Assembly (NCBI RefSeq): GCF_030852425.1
Contig: NZ_NSDM01000011.1
Span: 186,001-250,000, forward strand
Direction: 5' to 3'
Length of the DNA: 64,000 nucleotides
DNA from: Saccharothrix longispora
GTDB taxonomy: Bacteria > Actinomycetota > Actinomycetes > Mycobacteriales > Pseudonocardiaceae
Under the pieces are notes generated by a model. That model did not search any database. It had not been told where the DNA came from and saw only the letters and a list, made by a program, of their open reading frames with translations. How positions within the stretch are numbered: position 1 is the stretch's first letter; every line of letters starts with the position of its first letter. Below, piece after piece: positions 45,596 to 53,052 of the stretch. The position numbers and the translations under genes are program-made.

Positions 45596-45656
45596 GCGGG
45601 CAAGAATCCCGCACTGGTTGAACGCAAAACCAGTGGGGTGGGGAGGTAACACCCCA
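45596..45656. repeat. Three adjacent hairpins upstream of the Imm1 gene
   Basis: Back to back are GCGGG/CCCGC (45596-45612, 7-nt loop), ACTGGTT/AACCAGT (45613-45634, 8-nt loop) and TGGGGTG/CACCCCA (45634-45656, 9-nt loop). All arms are perfect. They occupy the middle of the 236-base gap after DUF397. A structured leader, a terminator group for the XRE-DUF397 transcript or a recombination site are all possible. Confidence 0.5.
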
Positions 45657-45714
45657 ACGGCGCAACCCGGCCCCCGCGTGATCACGCACCGCGTCCGCTG
45701 CGATGATGCCGGCC

Positions 45715-46155
45715 ATGAGCTTCACGGCTGTGTGGCCGATCTCCGTCCCGGGCGACCCCGACGCCGCCGACGAACTGACCGTCAGCGCCCCGGAGGACGT
45801 CGACACCCTGCTGTCCCGCCTGGCCGAACCCGGCGCGGGTCCCGCCGTGATCGAGCACCTCGACCGCGACCTGATCACCGACACCGAGGGCCTGCTGGGC
45901 GCGCCGGGCACGATGAAGATCCCGGACCACGACGTGGCGGCGGCGGTGCACGGCGGGTTCGGCTACCTGACGTACGCGGACCCGGAGCACGACTACGCGG
46001 TGTTGCGGGGCGAGGCGGGCTCCCCCGAGTTCCGCTCGGAGTACGTGGACTACCCGGCGGGCACGGGCGTGCCGGTGGAGGTCCTGGCGACCGCCCTGAA
46101 GGACTTCCTGGACACGGCCACGCGCCCGTCCGGCGTGGAGTGGCAGGAGGCTTAG
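45715..46155 (+). CDS. Imm1-family immunity protein, no toxin partner in view
   Basis: This 146-residue protein fits Imm1, immunity proteins of polymorphic toxin systems, often against nucleic-acid deaminase toxins. It has MSFTAVWPISV at the start, GFGYLTYADPEHDYAVL in the middle and the typical ending VPVEVLATALKDFLDTATRPSGVEWQE. No polymorphic toxin lies beside it: the gene on the right is a convergent acetyltransferase. It may protect against toxins of neighbours, a known pattern for orphan immunity genes. Upstream in-frame ATG codons at 45703 and 45706 are alternative starts; no ribosome site is clear. Confidence 0.8.
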   Translation: MSFTAVWPISVPGDPDAADELTVSAPEDVDTLLSRLAEPGAGPAVIEHLDRDLITDTEGLLGAPGTMKIPDHDVAAAVHGGFGYLTYADPEHDYAVLRGEAGSPEFRSEYVDYPAGTGVPVEVLATALKDFLDTATRPSGVEWQEA

Positions 46156-46973
46156 GCGCCCCGGTCCGGGCCGCGGCCGGCCCGGTGCCGCAGCCAGACG
46201 TTCGCCTCCACGTAGACGGCGACGTCCCGCGCCACCGACACGCGCACCGGGGCGAGGCCACCGGGCACGTGCACGTCGCCGTCCCGGTCGAACGGCAGGC
46301 CGGTCCAGCCGCGCCACACCGCCAACGGCGCCACCACGGTCGACGAGCACCGCGCGACGCCCTCGACCACCCCGCCGGCCCGCACGTGCGTGCGCAGCCA
46401 CCGGTCGGCGGGCAGCCCGTCCTCCCGCGTGCGCGCCGCGTACACGTCCATCGGCACGTCGGGTTCGGCGGCCTTGTCCGGCGGCCGGAGGGGCACCGCG
46501 AACGAGTCGAACCCGGCCGCCGCGACCGCTCGGCGCATCCCGGCGAGCACGTGCGCCGACAACCCGCGCCCCAGGTGGTCGGGGTGCACGGCGATCTCCA
46601 GCGCGCAGGCGCGGTCGGCCGCGACGCCGTCCAGCGCGTCGCACGCCGCCCACACCGCCACCTGGTCCCACCCGCCGTCGGGCAGCTCGGGCCGGCCGGC
46701 CCCCGAGTACGGCACCAGCACGCCCCGCGCGACCGGCGCACCGCCGTCCACCACACCGCCGTCCACCAGCGCCACGACCAGGTGCGGCCACCGGGCCGCC
46801 AAGCGCTTGCGCGTCACCGGCGACGCCGCGAGCACGCCCTCCGTGAACCGCGCCGTGCCCGGTGGGTAGGGGATGGCGAACACCGCGTCGGCGAGGTCGG
46901 GGCGTTCGGCGAGCGTCACGGTCTCCACGCCGCCATCGAACCGCGCCCGAGGTCGGCGCGCGGGGAGGCTCAC
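46152..46973 (-). CDS. GNAT-like N-acetyltransferase
   Basis: This 273-residue protein carries a GNAT motif A, LEIAVHPDHLGRGLSAHVLAG, where the HLGRGLS loop would bind the acetyl-CoA pyrophosphate. The N-terminal half has FAIPYPPGTARFTEGVLAAS. The C-terminal half (RTREDGLPADRWLRTHVRAGG, then VYVEANVWLRH) is of unknown role. The substrate is unknown. The GTG at 46973 overlaps the TetR stop (GTGA), so it is the last gene of the ABC-TetR-acetyltransferase operon; detoxification of a compound also exported by the ABC system is a possible theme. Confidence 0.75.
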   Translation of the reverse strand: MSLPARRPRARFDGGVETVTLAERPDLADAVFAIPYPPGTARFTEGVLAASPVTRKRLAARWPHLVVALVDGGVVDGGAPVARGVLVPYSGAGRPELPDGGWDQVAVWAACDALDGVAADRACALEIAVHPDHLGRGLSAHVLAGMRRAVAAAGFDSFAVPLRPPDKAAEPDVPMDVYAARTREDGLPADRWLRTHVRAGGVVEGVARCSSTVVAPLAVWRGWTGLPFDRDGDVHVPGGLAPVRVSVARDVAVYVEANVWLRHRAGRGPDRGA

Positions 46974-47554
46974 GGGTTCGCGCGGTACGCGTCCAGGTAC
47001 GGGCGGAGCAGCCGGTCCAGGAGTGCCAGCGCGGGTGCCCGGCCGCCCCCGTCGATGTCCTGCGACGCGCGGAGCACGGCCGCGTTGACCAGTTCGGCCA
47101 TCCGCTCGGGCTCGGGCTCGCCGAGCAGGCGCAGGGAGTCGACGAGCGGCTCCTGGAGGCGGGCGTGCAGTTGCGCGCTGTGCTCGCGCAGCACCGCGGG
47201 GTCCACCACGGTCCGCAGGGCCCGTGCGACGGCCTGGTCCGGGCCCGCGAACAGCTCGACGTTGGCCTCCACGTACGCCCACACGCGGTCCGCCGGGCCG
47301 GCCGCCGCCGCGACGTGGTCGAGCACCCGGGAGGCCCACGTCGGGAAGACGTCCGAGACCACGGCCTCCAGCAGGTCGTCCGCCGAGGGGAAGTACTGGT
47401 AGATGCTGGACCTCGCGAGACCGACGCGCGCCGCCGCGTCCGCCAGCGACGGCGCCGCGCCCGTCTCGGCGAGCAACGCGCGCGCCGCGTCCAGGATGGC
47501 CCGCCGCTGCCGCGCGCGGTGCTCTGCGACGGTGGGCGCCTGGATGCGGGGCAC
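46970..47554 (-). CDS. TetR-family transcriptional regulator
   Basis: This 194-residue repressor has the N-terminal helix-turn-helix ILDAARALLAETGAAPSLADAAARVGLARSSIYQYFPSADDLLEAVV (given here in outline; residues about 17-63), with the GLARSSIYQYF recognition helix. The C-terminal ligand domain includes VEANVELFAGPDQAVARAL. The GTG at 47554 has AGGAGGAG four bases upstream. It is co-oriented with and 29 bases after the ABC ATPase gene. The twin palindromes upstream of the permease (49282-49317) are its most likely operators, giving feedback control of the whole operon. Confidence 0.92.
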   Translation of the reverse strand: MPRIQAPTVAEHRARQRRAILDAARALLAETGAAPSLADAAARVGLARSSIYQYFPSADDLLEAVVSDVFPTWASRVLDHVAAAAGPADRVWAYVEANVELFAGPDQAVARALRTVVDPAVLREHSAQLHARLQEPLVDSLRLLGEPEPERMAELVNAAVLRASQDIDGGGRAPALALLDRLLRPYLDAYRANP

Positions 47555-47583
47555 GTTCTCCTCCTGGTCGGTGACGCCGTCCA

Positions 47584-48264
47584 CTACACCGCGGTGCGCT
47601 CCCCCGCCGTCAACCTGCCGTCGACCATCTCGAACACCCGGTCGCAGTGGCGCAGCACGTCGTGGTCGTGCGTGACCACGACTGTAGCCACCCCGTGGGC
47701 GCGGGTGTCGCCGACCAGCAGTTCGAGCACCTCGTCGCCGCGCCGGCGGTCCAGCGCGGCGGTCGGCTCGTCGACCAGCAGGACGCTGGGGCGGGTGACG
47801 AGCGCGCGGGCGATGCCGACGCGCTGCCGCTCGCCGCCGGAGAGCTGGTGCGGCCTGCGGTCCGCCTTGTGCCCCATGCCCACCTCGGCGAGCAGTTCCC
47901 GCGGGTCGCGCGGGTTCGGCACCCTGCCGAACGTCAGCGGCAGCCGGACCTGGTCGGCCGCGGTCAGGGCCGGGATGAGGTTGTTGCTCTGGAACACGTA
48001 GCCGATCCGCTCGCGCCGGACGCGCGCCCGGTCCCGCTCGCGCCCGGCGAGGTCGGTCCCGCCGACGAGCACCCGGCCGGAGTCGGGGACGGTGAGACCT
48101 CCCGCCACCGCGAGCAGGCTCGACTTGCCGGCGCCCGAGGGGCCCACCACGGCGATGATCTCGCCCTGCCCGACGTGCAGGGTCACGTCGTCCAGCGCGG
48201 AGGTGACCTCCTCCCCGTCGCCGTAGCGGAGGGTGACCTCTTGCAGGAGCAGTCCGGTGCTCAT
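47584..48264 (-). CDS. ABC transporter ATP-binding protein (MacB/LolD type)
   Basis: This 226-residue ATPase has Walker A VVGPSGAGKSSLLAV (about 40-54), the signature QLSGGERQRVGIARAL, Walker B VLLVDEPTAALD and the switch histidine in VVVTHDHDVLRHCD. The FtsX-like permease upstream places it in the MacB/LolCDE/FtsEX-like class, which moves lipids, peptides or drugs by mechanotransmission. The ATG at 48264 overlaps the expected permease stop (ATGA). TetR follows after 29 bases. Confidence 0.93.
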   Translation of the reverse strand: MSTGLLLQEVTLRYGDGEEVTSALDDVTLHVGQGEIIAVVGPSGAGKSSLLAVAGGLTVPDSGRVLVGGTDLAGRERDRARVRRERIGYVFQSNNLIPALTAADQVRLPLTFGRVPNPRDPRELLAEVGMGHKADRRPHQLSGGERQRVGIARALVTRPSVLLVDEPTAALDRRRGDEVLELLVGDTRAHGVATVVVTHDHDVLRHCDRVFEMVDGRLTAGERTAV

Positions 48265-49258
48265 CGGTTGCCTCCGAGGGCGGTGAGGGGTCGACCTTGG
48301 TGATGCGCAGCACCGCGACGCACGCGCCGACCATGCCGAGGGCGATCGGCAGCAGCGACGCGAGGGCGACCGGGCCGGGGCTCGGCGCGAACGGCATCGG
48401 CGTCGTGGCGAGGGCGGCGCCCGCCGCGACCCCGAGGCCGACCCCGAGGCCCGTGGAGACCAGCAGCAGCACCAGGGACTGGGCCAGGCTGTCGCGCAGC
48501 ACGTACCAGGTGCTCGCGCCCATCGCGCGCAGCACGGCGATCTCCGGTTTGCGGTGGATGGTCAGCACCGTGAAGAAGGCACCTACCACCAGCGCGGAGA
48601 TGGCGTAGAGGAAGACCTGGATCATCCGGAGGGTCGACGTCTCCGCGGTGTAGCCGGGTGACGCGCCGAAGGGCTCGCCCAGCGTCAGCGACGTCGTCCC
48701 GGCTGCGGCGTCGGCCGCGCCGAGGTCCGTCCCGCCGGACCGCACCGCCACCGCCGTGACCTCGTCGTAGGTGCCGGCGGGCGCCTGGTCGCCCGGTCCG
48801 ATCCCCAGCCGGACCTCCTGCCACGTGCGCAGCGGCACGTATCCGATGTCGACGTGGCCGAAGGTGTGCTGGCCGTCCAGCACGCCCACGACCGTCAGCC
48901 CGGTGCCGATGCGGTCGAGCGTGACGACGTCGCCGAGCCGCACGCCCGCGTCCACCGCCGTCGCGCTCACCACGACCTCGCCGGGTTCGAGCCCAGCCGC
49001 TCGCCCGACGCCGGGGCGGCCCGCCCACTCGTCCACGGCGTCGACGTCCACGACGCTGCGCGAGAACGCGGCGTCGGTCGCCACGCCGCGCTCGAACGAG
49101 GTGACCGGCAGCTTCTTCAGCCCGGAAACACCGTCGTTCACCAACCCCTCCGACAGGCCGGACAGCAACACCATGAGGATCGCCGTCAACGCGACGACCG
49201 AGCCCATCAGCGCGAACCGGCTCCGCGCGAAGACCACTTCGCGCATCGTCAGGAACAC
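48261..49258 (-). pseudogene. FtsX-like ABC permease with a one-base deletion near its C-terminus
   Basis: The frame from the GTG at 49258 (FLTMREVVFARSRFALMGSV) encodes an FtsX/MacB-type permease with four membrane helices (about residues 9-30, 215-240, 265-290, 305-325) and a large extracytoplasmic domain. It reads VLRITKVDP and then shifts. The family ending LTALGGNR and the stop overlapping the ATPase ATG at 48261-48264 are present but in the -1 frame; the span of 998 bases is one short of a multiple of three. The missing base falls in the run of four G on the plus strand at 48287-48290. Without it the protein reads on out of frame for over 400 residues. A sequencing error is as likely as a real mutation. 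Start alternatives are GTG at 49267 and 49270. Confidence 0.8.
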
Positions 49259-49281
49259 GGGCGACACCACCCACAACGTGC

Positions 49282-49317
49282 CGACATCATGTCGACAACC
49301 TTAACGACAAGCTGTCG
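49282..49317. promoter_or_regulatory. Twin TetR-type operators upstream of the ABC operon
   Basis: CGACA-TCA-TGTCG (49282-49294) and CGACA-AGC-TGTCG (49305-49317) are two palindromes of the same consensus CGACAnnnTGTCG, 23 bp centre to centre, with an overlapping TGTCGACA between them. They sit 24-59 bases upstream of the permease start, where a repressor would block the promoter. Confidence 0.75.
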
Positions 49318-49371
49318 GCATGTGACGGGTGCGCCCTGTGAGGTCGCGAACGCCTCCGGGCCGCCGGCCCC

Positions 49372-50265
49372 CTAGGGCACCGCCTTCGTCGCCACGGCCA
49401 CCGACAGCGCCTCCCGCCACGGCCGCAGCGGCGGCAACCCGGCCTCCTCCCACGACTTGCCGGAGAGCACCGAGTACGCCGGGCGCGGGGCCGGGCGCGG
49501 GAAGTCCCCGGTCGCGCACGGCCGCACCCGCTCCGGGTCCAGGCCCAGCTCGGCGAACACCGCGCGGGCGAACCCGCACCACGTCGTCTCGCCGCCGCCG
49601 GTCGCGTGCAGCACCCGGGCCGGCGAACCACCCGCGGCCACCGAGCCGGCCAGCGCCACCAGACCGCGCGCGAGGTCCAGCGACCACGTCGGCGAACCCA
49701 CCTGGTCGTCGACCACGGTCAGCGTCTCGCGCTCACCCGCCAGGCGCGCCACGGTCTTCACGAAGTTCGGCCCGTGCGCGCCGTAGACCCACGCGGTGCG
49801 CACGACCCAGGACCGGTCCCACGCCTCCACCACGCGCCGCTCGCCGGCGAGCTTCGTGCGCCCGTACGCCGAGCGCGGCCCGGTCTCGTCGGACGGCTCG
49901 TAGGGCCGCGTGGCGTCGCCGGGGAACACGTAGTCCGTCGACACGTGCAGCAGCGGCACGTCGTGCTCGCGGCAGTGCTCGGCCAGCAGGCCGGGACCGG
50001 TGGCGTTGACGGCGAGCGCCCGCTCCTCGTCCGCCTCGGCCGCGTCGACCGCCGTGTAGGCGGCGCAGTTCACGACCACCGGCCGCAGGCCCGCGTCGCG
50101 CGCGTTCGCCGCGAAGGCCGCGACCGCGTCGGCCACGACGCGCGCGTCGGTGATGTCCAGCTCGGCCGACGACGGGGCGTGCACGAGGCCGTCCGCCGGG
50201 GCGACCGCCACGACGTCCCGCCCGAGCTGCCCGCGCCCGCCCGGCACGAGGAGTGCGAGTGCCAC
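49372..50265 (-). CDS. rmlD: dTDP-4-dehydrorhamnose reductase
   Basis: RmlD (297 residues) catalyses the last step of dTDP-L-rhamnose synthesis, NAD(P)H-dependent reduction of dTDP-4-keto-rhamnose. It has the nucleotide loop GGRGQLGRD, VVNCAAYTAVDAAE, STDYVFPGD and the catalytic YGRTKLAGE (Tyr-x3-Lys). VVDDQVGSPTWSLDLA is the substrate-binding stretch. The GTG at 50265 follows the rmlB stop by one base. rmlA and rmlC are not in the window. In M. tuberculosis rmlD (Rv3266c) is directly beside wbbL; here they are 13 kb apart. Confidence 0.95.
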   Translation of the reverse strand: MALALLVPGGRGQLGRDVVAVAPADGLVHAPSSAELDITDARVVADAVAAFAANARDAGLRPVVVNCAAYTAVDAAEADEERALAVNATGPGLLAEHCREHDVPLLHVSTDYVFPGDATRPYEPSDETGPRSAYGRTKLAGERRVVEAWDRSWVVRTAWVYGAHGPNFVKTVARLAGERETLTVVDDQVGSPTWSLDLARGLVALAGSVAAGGSPARVLHATGGGETTWCGFARAVFAELGLDPERVRPCATGDFPRPAPRPAYSVLSGKSWEEAGLPPLRPWREALSVAVATKAVP

Positions 50266-50266
50266 G

Positions 50267-51259
50267 TCAGCCCGCCAGCGCCGAGCGCTGCTTCAGCGGC
50301 TCCCACCACGCCCGGTTGTCCCGGTACCACCGCACGGTGGCGGCCAGGCCCTCGGTGAAGTCGACCCGGGGCGCGTAGCCCAGCTCGGTGCTGATCTTGG
50401 TGATGTCGACCGAGTAGCGGCGGTCGTGGCCCTTGCGGTCGGCGACCGGCTCGACGAACGAGTCCCAGTCGCGGCCGGTGGCCTCCAGCAGCTTCCCGGT
50501 CAGCTCGCGGTTGGTCAGCTCGGTGCCGCCGCCGATGTTGTAGACCTCGCCGGCGCGACCGCCCTCGACCACCAGCTGGATGCCCCGGCAGTGGTCGTCC
50601 ACGTGCAGCCAGTCGCGCACGTTGAGGCCGTCGCCGTACAGCGGGACCTTCTTGCCGTCCAGCAGGTTCGTGACGAACCGCGGGATGACCTTCTCCGGGA
50701 ACTGGTACGGCCCGTAGTTGTTCGAGCACCGCGTGATGTTCACCGGCAGGCCGTGCGTGCGGTGGAACGACCGGGCCAGCAGGTCCGAGGACGCCTTCGA
50801 CGCCGAGTACGGCGAGTTGGGCTCCAGGACGTGGTCCTCGGTCCACGAGCCCTCGTCGATCGAGCCGTAGACCTCGTCGGTCGAGACGTGCACGAACTTG
50901 GCCACGCCGGCCTCCAGCGCGCCTTGGAGCAGCACCTGGGTGCCCAGCACGTTGGTCAGCACGAAGTCCGCCGAGCCGGAGATCGAACGGTCCACGTGGG
51001 ACTCGGCGGCGAAGTGCACCACCACGTCCGTGCGGGCCATCACGTCCGCGACGACCTCGGGGTCGCAGATGTCGCCCCGCACGAAGGTCAGCCGCGGGTC
51101 GTCCGCGACCGGCGCCAGGTTGGCCTCGTTGCCCGCGTAGGTGAGCTTGTCCAGCACCACCACCTCCGCGTCGGCGTAGGCCGGGTAAGCGCCGCCCACC
51201 AATTCCCGCACGTAGTGCGAGCCGATGAAGCCGGCCCCACCCGTCACCAGTACGCGCAT
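50267..51259 (-). CDS. rmlB: dTDP-glucose 4,6-dehydratase
   Basis: RmlB (330 residues) converts dTDP-glucose to dTDP-4-keto-6-deoxyglucose, the committed step toward rhamnose. The NAD loop VTGGAGFIGSHYVREL opens the protein; HVSTDEVYGSID carries the catalytic Thr-Asp-Glu, and YSASKASSDLLARSF the Tyr-x3-Lys pair. RCSNNYGPYQFPEKVIP is the typical substrate loop. The ATG at 51259 fits the family N-terminus MRVLVTGGAG. It is followed at once by rmlD and diverges from the first LCP gene. Confidence 0.96.
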   Translation of the reverse strand: MRVLVTGGAGFIGSHYVRELVGGAYPAYADAEVVVLDKLTYAGNEANLAPVADDPRLTFVRGDICDPEVVADVMARTDVVVHFAAESHVDRSISGSADFVLTNVLGTQVLLQGALEAGVAKFVHVSTDEVYGSIDEGSWTEDHVLEPNSPYSASKASSDLLARSFHRTHGLPVNITRCSNNYGPYQFPEKVIPRFVTNLLDGKKVPLYGDGLNVRDWLHVDDHCRGIQLVVEGGRAGEVYNIGGGTELTNRELTGKLLEATGRDWDSFVEPVADRKGHDRRYSVDITKISTELGYAPRVDFTEGLAATVRWYRDNRAWWEPLKQRSALAG

Positions 51260-51350
51260 GCTCTGATCGCCCTTCCGCAGCGGTTCGTGCCATCGCAGTC
51301 TGTCAGGGGGTAAACCCGTGCAACCCACCCGGTTGTTACAGCGTCTCCCG

Positions 51351-51356
51351 TATAAG
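51351..51356 (+). promoter_or_regulatory. Likely -10 element for the first LCP gene
   Basis: TATAAG, in CCCGTATAAGAAGA, is a near-consensus -10 hexamer in a genome where such AT-rich hexamers are rare, 77 bases upstream of the chosen GTG. No good -35 is seen at standard spacing. The 173-base gap also serves rmlB. Confidence 0.4.
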
Positions 51357-51432
51357 AAGAGTGTCCGGCGAGGTTCACCCGTCCGCGACTACCTTTGACC
51401 AGGCAGGTTGTGCACACGGGGGAGGCAGGCCA

Positions 51433-52968
51433 GTGGACACCAGTCCGCACGGGAGAGCCGCCGGATCGACAGCGCTGCGTGCCCTCCTGGTCACCGGGCG
51501 TTCATTCCTGGCCCTCCTGTCGGCGGCTGTGCTCGCCGTCACGTGGTACGGCTGGTACTACTTCAAGGACCTGGAGGACAACCTCACCACGACCGACGTC
51601 ATCCCGAACTCGGTGACCGAGTCGCCCGACGGCGTGGCGCGCAAGCCGCTCGACGGCGCGGTCGACATCCTGCTCGTGGGCGTGGACAGCCGCACGGACG
51701 CGCAGGGCAACCCACTGTCGGACGAGGTGCTGGCGCTCCTCAACGGCGGGGTGGCGGACGGCACGCTGAACACCGACACCATGATCCTGGTGCACGTCCC
51801 CCAGGACGGCACCCGTGCCGTCGCCGTCTCGTTCCCGCGCGACTCGTACGTCGAGATCGCCGACGGGTTCGGCAAGCACAAGCTCAACTCGGCGATGGCG
51901 CGGCAGAAGAACGACACCGCGCAGGAGCTGCGCGAGCAGGGCGTGACCGACGAGGCGCGGATCGAGCGGGAGTCGACGCTCGCCGGGCGCAAGACGCTCA
52001 TCAAGACCATCGAGGGGCTGACCGGCGGCGCCGTGACGATCGACCGGTACGCCGAGGTCAACCTGGCGAGCTTCTACGAGGTGACGCAGGCCATCGGCGG
52101 CGTCGAGGTGTGCGTGAACAAGGCCACGAGCGACTCCGACTCGGGCGCGGACTTCGCGGCGGGCCTGCAGACCATCGCCGGCCGGGAGGCGCTGGCGTTC
52201 GTGCGGCAGCGCGGCGGCCTGCCCGGTGGCGACCTCGACCGGATCGTGCGGCAGCAGGTGTTCATCGGGGCGCTGGCGAAGAAGGTGCTGTCCACCGGCA
52301 CGCTGACCGACTTCGACCGGCTCAACCAGCTCGTGACGGCCGTGAAGAAGTCCGTGGTGCTGAGCGAGCGGTGGAACATCACCGAGTTCGCCGAGCAGAT
52401 GCGCGGCCTGGTCTCGGGCAACATCCAGTTCCGCACCATTCCCGTCGGCGAGCCGATGGACACGTGGGGCGACGGCAACGTGCTGCCGGTCGACCCGGTG
52501 CAGGTGCGGCAGTTCATCAAGGGGCTGGCCGCGGACAGCTCGTCGTCCTCGTCCGCTCCTGCGACCACCACTACCCCGACCGGACCGGACGCGTCCGCGA
52601 TCACCGTGCAGACCTACAACGCGGCGGGCGTGAGCGGACTCGCCGGCACGGTGCTGGACCTGTTGGCCCGCAAGGGCTTCCAGCGCGGCGGGGCCCACAC
52701 CGGGACGTACTCGGACACCACGGCCGTCCGGTACGCCGAGGGCGAGCGCGCCTCCGCCGAGGCGGTGGTCGTCGCGCTGGGCGGTAACGCCCGGGCCGTC
52801 GAGGACGACTCCGTGCCCGGGGGGCAGGTCCACGTCCACGTCGGGGCGGACTACTCCCCGCCCGACTCGTCCGACCCGGCGTCGGCCGACGGGACCCGCA
52901 CCGCGGTCGCCCCGACGACCGGTCTCACCCCGCCGATCACCGCCGACGGTGTGGTCTGCGTCAACTGA
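51433..52968 (+). CDS. LytR-CpsA-Psr family protein with LytR C-terminal domain
   Basis: This 511-residue LCP protein attaches lipid-linked glycopolymers to peptidoglycan. It has an N-terminal membrane anchor (about residues 17-42: LVTGRSFLALLSAAVLAV), then the LCP domain (DILLVGVDSRTDAQGNPL, VAVSFPRDSYVEI, HKLNSAMA, ALAFVRQR) with the conserved arginines and aspartates for pyrophosphate binding. A Ser-Thr-Pro linker leads to a LytR_C domain (ITVQTYNAAGVSGLAGTVL). The GTG at 51433 has GGGGGAGG seven bases upstream. Position matches Rv3267; it is the natural partner of the rml and wbbL genes. Confidence 0.93.
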   Translation: MDTSPHGRAAGSTALRALLVTGRSFLALLSAAVLAVTWYGWYYFKDLEDNLTTTDVIPNSVTESPDGVARKPLDGAVDILLVGVDSRTDAQGNPLSDEVLALLNGGVADGTLNTDTMILVHVPQDGTRAVAVSFPRDSYVEIADGFGKHKLNSAMARQKNDTAQELREQGVTDEARIERESTLAGRKTLIKTIEGLTGGAVTIDRYAEVNLASFYEVTQAIGGVEVCVNKATSDSDSGADFAAGLQTIAGREALAFVRQRGGLPGGDLDRIVRQQVFIGALAKKVLSTGTLTDFDRLNQLVTAVKKSVVLSERWNITEFAEQMRGLVSGNIQFRTIPVGEPMDTWGDGNVLPVDPVQVRQFIKGLAADSSSSSSAPATTTTPTGPDASAITVQTYNAAGVSGLAGTVLDLLARKGFQRGGAHTGTYSDTTAVRYAEGERASAEAVVVALGGNARAVEDDSVPGGQVHVHVGADYSPPDSSDPASADGTRTAVAPTTGLTPPITADGVVCVN

Positions 52969-53052
52969 ACACCCCACCCAGGCGCTCACCGGCGTCCGAC
53001 CGGCCGAAGGTGGTTAGCCTGATCGGACAGGTTCGGGGAGCGGAGGAACGCC

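Noticed and set aside
45449-45685. Small leftward gene in the gap after DUF397
   Set aside because: No ribosome site, no recognisable domain, and it overlaps DUF397 and the three hairpins.
46970-49276. A single 768-residue permease-TetR fusion
   Set aside because: The frame is open only because of the deletion at 48287-48290 and GC-rich codon bias; the middle 200 residues are an off-frame reading of the ABC ATPase.
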